Assembly: GCA_003327435.1 (NCBI GenBank)
Contig: QOQV01000002.1
Span: 186,001-250,000 of the forward strand
Direction of reading: 5' to 3'
Source: Ignavibacteriota bacterium
GTDB taxonomy: Bacteria > Bacteroidota > Ignavibacteria > UBA10030 > BY39
DNA length: 64,000 nt
Made by a program: the position numbers and the translations under genes. Position 1 is the stretch's first letter. Every line of letters begins with the position of its first letter. Positions 58,953 to 64,000 of the stretch are shown piece by piece. A model generated the notes under the pieces. It searched no databases and was not told the origin of the DNA. It was given only the letters and a program-made list of their open reading frames with translations.

Positions 58953-58974
58953 AAAAAATTTAGAGTTTAGCTAT

Positions 58975-59331
58975 ATGTTAGAAAATTACATACCAATAGC
59001 GATTTTAATAGCAATAGCAATAATTTTTGGATATGTATTATCCAAAGTAAATGAAATATTTGGACCAAAGAAGCCAACTGAAGAGAAACTATCCACGTAC
59101 GAAAGCGGAATGGAGCCAGTTCGAACTGCTCACGAACGGTTTTCCGTTAAGTTTTTTATCGTAGCTATGTTGTTCATAATTTTTGATATTGAAATTGTGT
59201 TTTTATACCCCTGGGCTGTTGCTTATCGAGAATTGGGGTTGTTCGGCTTCATTGAAATGTTTATATTTCTGGCTGTTTTATTAATTGGATATCTTTACAT
59301 ATGGAAGAAAGGAGCACTCAGATGGGATTAA
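58975..59331 (+). CDS. nuoA: NADH-quinone oxidoreductase subunit A
   Basis: [41 protein letters not shown]. Confidence 0.96.
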   Translation: MLENYIPIAILIAIAIIFGYVLSKVNEIFGPKKPTEEKLSTYESGMEPVRTAHERFSVKFFIVAMLFIIFDIEIVFLYPWAVAYRELGLFGFIEMFIFLAVLLIGYLYIWKKGALRWD

Positions 59332-59813
59332 TAGATAGAGAAAGTTTTTTTACAACGAAATTGGAGACATTTATAAACTGGTGCCGGAAAAATTCCCTCT
59401 GGCCTATGCCAATGGGTATTTCCTGCTGTGCAATTGAAATGATGTCGTTTGCTGGTCCAAGATTCGATGTTGCTCGTTTTGGTTCTGAAGTATTTAGATT
59501 TTCTCCACGACAATCAGATTTGATGATCGTTGCCGGCACGGTTACATATAAAATGGCAAAGGTGGTCAGGAAAATTTATGATCAAATGCCAGAACCAAAA
59601 TGGGTGATTTCAATGGGGGCTTGTGCATCAACAGGTGGAATGTATAGATCCTATTCTGTTGTTCAGGGAATAGATTTATTCGTTCCAGTAGATGTTTATG
59701 TAGCAGGATGCCCACCAAGACCTGATGCAGTATTGAAAGCGTTAATAGAACTTCAAAAGAAAATTCAATCGGGTGATCCCAAAGCAAATAAAAAAATCTT
59801 AATTGAATCATAA
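59322..59813 (+). CDS. nuoB: NADH-quinone oxidoreductase subunit B
   Basis: [50 protein letters not shown]...[17 protein letters not shown] 59322 preceded by GGAG. Confidence 0.96.
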   Translation: MGLIDRESFFTTKLETFINWCRKNSLWPMPMGISCCAIEMMSFAGPRFDVARFGSEVFRFSPRQSDLMIVAGTVTYKMAKVVRKIYDQMPEPKWVISMGACASTGGMYRSYSVVQGIDLFVPVDVYVAGCPPRPDAVLKALIELQKKIQSGDPKANKKILIES

Positions 59814-59815
59814 GA

Positions 59816-60307
59816 ATGCAAAACATTAAAGAACTTCTCGTAAATAAACTAAAGGAAAATTTTAAAACTGATATCGAATCAGTCACTGAATTTCAGGGTA
59901 CACTTACTGTTTTAATAAACAAATCCCGTTTAATTGATGTTTGCCAGTTTTTAAGGAACGATACTGACTTACATTTTGATATGTGTAAAGATGTTGTTGG
60001 GGTGGATTATTACAGGCCTGAATTCAGGTATGAAGTTGTGTATAATCTGTATTCTCTTAAAAACAATTTCAGATTTTTACTTAAAATTAAGCTGGCAGAA
60101 GAGGATATGCATGTACCGACAGTAGTAAATATCTGGCCTGGAGCAAATTGGCCTGAAAGAGAGGTTTATGACTTTTTCGGAATTATATTTGATGGACATC
60201 CAGATTTAAGAAGAATATATATGCCGGAAGAATTTGAGTATTATCCTTTAAGAAAAGAGTTTCCCTTAATGGGTATACCCGGTTCACTTGAACTTCCAAG
60301 AAAATAA
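59816..60307 (+). CDS. nuoC: NADH-quinone oxidoreductase subunit C
   Basis: WPGANWPEREVYDFFGIIFDGHPDLRRIYMPEEFEYYPLRKEFPL. Confidence 0.95.
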   Translation: MQNIKELLVNKLKENFKTDIESVTEFQGTLTVLINKSRLIDVCQFLRNDTDLHFDMCKDVVGVDYYRPEFRYEVVYNLYSLKNNFRFLLKIKLAEEDMHVPTVVNIWPGANWPEREVYDFFGIIFDGHPDLRRIYMPEEFEYYPLRKEFPLMGIPGSLELPRK

Positions 60308-60316
60308 AAATCCAAT

Positions 60317-61570
60317 ATGTTTGAATCAAAGGAAAAATTAACAAAATCTAAAATTTTAGAAGCATTAGAAAATCAGGATGTAAGCATTTATTTCGACGAT
60401 CCCCTCGATAGTGATATGGTTCTAAATATGGGACCACAGCATCCAGCTACACACGGAGTTTTACGACTGTTGATACGCCTGGACGGGGAAACCATTATTG
60501 GAACCGTTCCTGATGTAGGTTATCTGCACAGGGGTTACGAAAAATTAGCTGAAAATATGACTTATCATGAATTTATACCCCACACAGATAGATTGGATTA
60601 TTTATCACCGCTTGCAAATAATGTTGCATATTGTCTGGCTGTAGAGAAATTAGCTGGTATCGAAGCTCCTCGAAGAGCACAATTCATACGAGTTATAGCA
60701 TCGGAAATGGCAAGGATTATGTCGCACCTTGTAGCTATTGGTTCAACAGCTATGGATGTTGGTGCACTGACAGTTTTATTGTGGGCATTTAGAGAGAGAG
60801 AAAAATTACAGGATATTCAGGATATATTTACTGGTGTAAGGTTTACAACAAGTTATGCACGCATCGGTGGTTTGGCTCAGGATATGCCAGAAGAGGCGAT
60901 TAATATGCTTAAAGATTTTATAGACCAGTTTCCGGAGAAACTTGGAGAAATAGAAAAATTATTGTTGAAAAATAGAATTTTCATACAAAGATCCGAAGGA
61001 ATTGGGGTTATTTCAAAAGAAACTGCAATTGCAATGGGAATAACAGGCCCAAACTTAAGAGCATCTGGAGTGGCACACGATCTTAGAAGAGATGAACCAT
61101 ATTTAGTTTACAACGAGCTGGATTTCGATATTCCGACATACGAAGATGGAGATGCTCTTGCAAGATTTTATGTGAGAATAGACGAGATGAAAGAAAGCGT
61201 GAAGATAATTCGTCAAGCTATTGAAAAACTACCGAGCGGACCAATTAATGCTGCAAATCCAAAGCGTGTTATTCCATCAAAAGAAAGAATTTATAGCAAG
61301 ATGGAAGAGTTGATTCATGATTTTATGTTGATAAACTTTGGAATAAGTCCACCAGTTGGTGAAGTTTATCACGCAGTTGAAAATTCAAAAGGAGAATTAG
61401 GTTTCTATATATCAAGTATGGGACAGGGTTCTCCATGGAGATTAAAAATTCATTCACCATCATTTATTAACATACAGGCACTACCAATTTTACTGAAAGG
61501 CCATCTTGTATCTGATGTTGTTGCAATAATTGGTAGCATTGATCCTGTTATGGGTGAAGCTGATAAGTAA
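60317..61570 (+). CDS. nuoD: NADH-quinone oxidoreductase subunit D
   Basis: NMGPQHPATHGVLRLLIRLDGE, DVGYLHRGYEKLAE, YTGVRFTTSYARIGG-like, C-terminal DPVMGEADK. Confidence 0.96.
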   Translation: MFESKEKLTKSKILEALENQDVSIYFDDPLDSDMVLNMGPQHPATHGVLRLLIRLDGETIIGTVPDVGYLHRGYEKLAENMTYHEFIPHTDRLDYLSPLANNVAYCLAVEKLAGIEAPRRAQFIRVIASEMARIMSHLVAIGSTAMDVGALTVLLWAFREREKLQDIQDIFTGVRFTTSYARIGGLAQDMPEEAINMLKDFIDQFPEKLGEIEKLLLKNRIFIQRSEGIGVISKETAIAMGITGPNLRASGVAHDLRRDEPYLVYNELDFDIPTYEDGDALARFYVRIDEMKESVKIIRQAIEKLPSGPINAANPKRVIPSKERIYSKMEELIHDFMLINFGISPPVGEVYHAVENSKGELGFYISSMGQGSPWRLKIHSPSFINIQALPILLKGHLVSDVVAIIGSIDPVMGEADK

Positions 61571-61594
61571 TGTATCATAAATTTATATTAGAAA

Positions 61595-62059
61595 ATGTTT
61601 AGCGAAGAAAATTTAAAAAAGCTCGAAGAATTGAAAAAAAGGTATCCAACAAATAATGCTCTGACGCTTCCGGCATTATGGCTGGCTCAGGAACAATTTG
61701 GCTGGATTTCAGAAGATGTTATGCGCTATATAGCAAATTTAATTAATGTACCATTCAATCATGTCTACAGCGTTGCGAGTTTCTATACAATGTATAATAA
61801 AAAACCAGTAGGTAAATATCATATTCAGGTTTGTACAAATATATCCTGTCAACTGATGGGTTCAGAAAACATTATTCAACATTTATGTAAAAAATTAAAT
61901 ATAACTTTAGGTAACACAACACCCGATGGTAAATTTACAATAAGTGAAGTTGAATGTCTCGGAGCCTGCGGTGGTGCACCAGCGATGCAAATCAACGACG
62001 ATTATTATGAAAAACTAACTCCTGAAAAAATCGATAATATCCTTCTACAATTAAAATAA
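61595..62059 (+). CDS. nuoE: NADH-quinone oxidoreductase subunit E
   Basis: VASFYTMYNKKPVGKYHIQVCTNISCQLMG; VECLGACGGAPAMQINDDYYE. Confidence 0.95.
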   Translation: MFSEENLKKLEELKKRYPTNNALTLPALWLAQEQFGWISEDVMRYIANLINVPFNHVYSVASFYTMYNKKPVGKYHIQVCTNISCQLMGSENIIQHLCKKLNITLGNTTPDGKFTISEVECLGACGGAPAMQINDDYYEKLTPEKIDNILLQLK

Positions 62060-62063
62060 AAAT

Positions 62064-63362
62064 ATGCAAACAGATAATATCAAAATCTTATTACCTGATA
62101 TTCCAGACTTACATCAGATTGATGTTTACGAAAAAAACAATGGGTATAATGCATTACGTAAAGCACTCACAATGAAGCCCGATGATATAATTGCTGAAGT
62201 TAAAAAATCTGGTTTGCGTGGTAGAGGTGGTGCAGCTTTCCCAACGGGATTAAAATGGAGCTTTATGCCCAAAAGCAATGATAAACCAAAATATCTCTGT
62301 GCTAACGGTGACGAAGGAGAACCGGGTACTTTCAAAGATAGACAAATATTCGAGTTTAATCCGCATCTTTTTATCGAAGGATCTTTAATTGCCGCTTATG
62401 CAATGGGTATTCAGACGATATATGTTTACATTCGTGGGGAATATAAAAAGTGGATTGATTTACTCCAAAAGGCAATCGATGATGCTTATGCAAAAAACTA
62501 TATCGGTAAAAACATTTTAGGAAGTGATTTTTCAACAGATATGTACATCCACAGAGGTGCTGGTGCGTATATCTGCGGTGAAGAATCTTCTCTGATGAAT
62601 TCAATTGAAGGCGAGCGCGGTTATCCAAGAGTCAAACCACCATTTCCTGCACAATATGGTTTGTGGGGAAATCCAACTAATGTGAACAATATTGAAACAT
62701 TATCCTGCGTCCCATCAATAATTAACAATGGAGGTGAATGGTTTTCAAAGATTGGAGCTCCAACTCATCCAGGTACGATTCTTTTTGGTGTGAGTGGTCA
62801 TGTAAATAATCCAGGGGTTTATGAACTACCGACAGGTGTTTTATTAACTGATTTGATTTACAAATATGCTGGAGGAGTTAGAGGAAATAAGAGAATAAAA
62901 GCAGTAATACCGGGTGGGTCTTCTGTCCCATGGCTCAAAGGTGAAGAACTGGATGGAATTAAAATGGATTTAGATTCTCTCAGAACCGCGGGTTCTGCAA
63001 TCGGTACTGGCGGTGTAATCGTAATGGATGAAGATACAGATGTATTGAAAGTGTTAAAAAGAATTTCACATTTTTATCATCATGAATCCTGCGGACAATG
63101 CACACCCTGTCGTGAGGGTACTGGCTGGATGGAAAAAATACTGGATAGATTCATAAGGGGAGAAGGTACAATCAAGGATATTGATCTTTTACTTGATGTA
63201 GCAAACAATATTGAGGGTAATACAATTTGTGCGCTTGGTGATGCAGCTGCATGGCCAGTGCAAAGTGTGATTAAAAAATTCAGAGAAGAATTTGAACGCA
63301 GAGTAAAAAAAGAGCCATTACCCAAAAAACCAGTTCATCCACCGCATTTAGTCACAACTTAA
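62064..63362 (+). CDS. nuoF: NADH-quinone oxidoreductase subunit F
   Basis: GLRGRGGAAFPTGLKW, CANGDEGEPGTFKDR, CGEESSLMNSIEG, ESCGQCTPCREGTGWM. Confidence 0.96.
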   Translation: MQTDNIKILLPDIPDLHQIDVYEKNNGYNALRKALTMKPDDIIAEVKKSGLRGRGGAAFPTGLKWSFMPKSNDKPKYLCANGDEGEPGTFKDRQIFEFNPHLFIEGSLIAAYAMGIQTIYVYIRGEYKKWIDLLQKAIDDAYAKNYIGKNILGSDFSTDMYIHRGAGAYICGEESSLMNSIEGERGYPRVKPPFPAQYGLWGNPTNVNNIETLSCVPSIINNGGEWFSKIGAPTHPGTILFGVSGHVNNPGVYELPTGVLLTDLIYKYAGGVRGNKRIKAVIPGGSSVPWLKGEELDGIKMDLDSLRTAGSAIGTGGVIVMDEDTDVLKVLKRISHFYHHESCGQCTPCREGTGWMEKILDRFIRGEGTIKDIDLLLDVANNIEGNTICALGDAAAWPVQSVIKKFREEFERRVKKEPLPKKPVHPPHLVTT

Positions 63363-63775
63363 TTTAATGGTGCACCCTGCCTGATCCATCTTTTGAGTCC
63401 GTTGATCTGATTCATACTGAGCGGTGGCCTATCGGGTGGCATCCGAACACCTACTTTACCTTCAACTCGAAGGATTAAAGGACTTGCATCTGGGTCGCCT
63501 CGATAAATAACCTGGCGGGTTGCGCCGGTCATAAAATTATCATAATCATCCAAACTGAACCCTCTAATTTCTTTTGTATCTGCGCCATGGCAACCAACAA
63601 ATGCACAGCTACAGTCGAACAAAGGTTGAACATGTGTTAAATATCTCACCGTTCCTGTATCAGGGAAAACAATTGAATCACATGTTTCAGCAGATTCATC
63701 TTTGCAAGAGTAGTTGAAAAAGGTGATCACAACTAAGGATAAAATTATTATGCTTATCAAAATATTCTTCTTCAT
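63359..63775 (-). CDS. Exported c-type heme protein (PSCyt1-like)
   Basis: Lipobox-like NYSC; VQPLFDCSCAFVGCHG with a CX4CH-type site, then MPPDRPPLSMNQINGLKRWIRQGAP. Confidence 0.75.
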   Translation of the reverse strand: MKKNILISIIILSLVVITFFNYSCKDESAETCDSIVFPDTGTVRYLTHVQPLFDCSCAFVGCHGADTKEIRGFSLDDYDNFMTGATRQVIYRGDPDASPLILRVEGKVGVRMPPDRPPLSMNQINGLKRWIRQGAPLN

Positions 63776-63819
63776 AGGTGTTTAAATTTAGCAATAAAAT
63801 TTAAAATTGCAAAATAAGT

Positions 63820-63851
63820 TTTGATTTTCTTGTTGATTATTATTATATTCT
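63820..63851 (+). promoter_or_regulatory. Candidate tRNA-Ala promoter TTTG-N20-TATATTCT
   Basis: TTTG 63820-63823, TATATTCT 63844-63851, 13 nt upstream of the mature tRNA 5' end. Confidence 0.45.
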
Positions 63852-63864
63852 ATCTGTAAAATTT

Positions 63865-63937
63865 GGGGCCGTAGCTCAGCTGGGAGAGCGCCTGAATGGC
63901 ATTCAGGAGGTCGTGAGTTCGATCCTCATCGGCTCCA
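63865..63937 (+). tRNA. tRNA-Ala (anticodon GGC)
   Basis: Complete cloverleaf; acceptor GGGGCCG/CGGCTCC with G3-U70, anticodon loop ATGGCAT. No encoded CCA. Confidence 0.95.
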
Positions 63938-63942
63938 CATCG

Positions 63943-63972
63943 AAAGGTAGTGAAAATCTTCACTACCTTTTT
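63943..63972 (+). terminator. Rho-independent terminator after tRNA-Ala
   Basis: AAAGGTAGTGAA-AATC-TTCACTACCTTTTT. Confidence 0.88.
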
Positions 63973-64000
63973 CGTTTTTTGTAAAGAATTTCTTGCAATT

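Overview
This is a 64 kb AT-rich chromosomal window, densely coding and mostly housekeeping. It looks like a member of the Ignavibacteria/Bacteroidota-Chlorobi group: it has a T9SS type A C-terminal domain, a Bacteroidota-like promoter grammar and class II RNR (taxonomy is inference). In order it contains: a SUF Fe-S operon; SOD; LMW-PTP/ArsC; a secreted subtilase; a HAD/Gfo-Idh/CCA-transferase block; a TolC-HlyD-MacB-FtsX-FtsX exporter; a secreted PLD3/4-like phospholipase D; nrdJ; acyl-CoA synthetase; envelope glycosyltransferases; a giant C25 peptidase; secG; tRNA-Lys; an fRMsr gene broken by one in-frame stop; a LOG family gene; tmRNA; rsuA/mtnA/recO/degP-type genes; a TonB-receptor remnant; a DUF5655-like nuclease candidate; an HNH gene without a canonical start; trpS; scpAB-rluB; a cluster of three exported peptidases (M64, M14, S9B); nuoABCDEF; a c-type heme protein; and tRNA-Ala. 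I found no CRISPR array, prophage or transposase. The items most worth a second look are: a recurrent TTTG-N19/20-TAnnTTT promoter module; a two-repeat C-terminal module shared by two unrelated secreted proteins; the single-codon interruption of fRMsr; the PLD3/4-like enzyme; a perfect 15-bp inverted repeat between nrdJ and fadD; and the HNH gene start. All calls are by eye from sequence and remembered family motifs. No searches were run.
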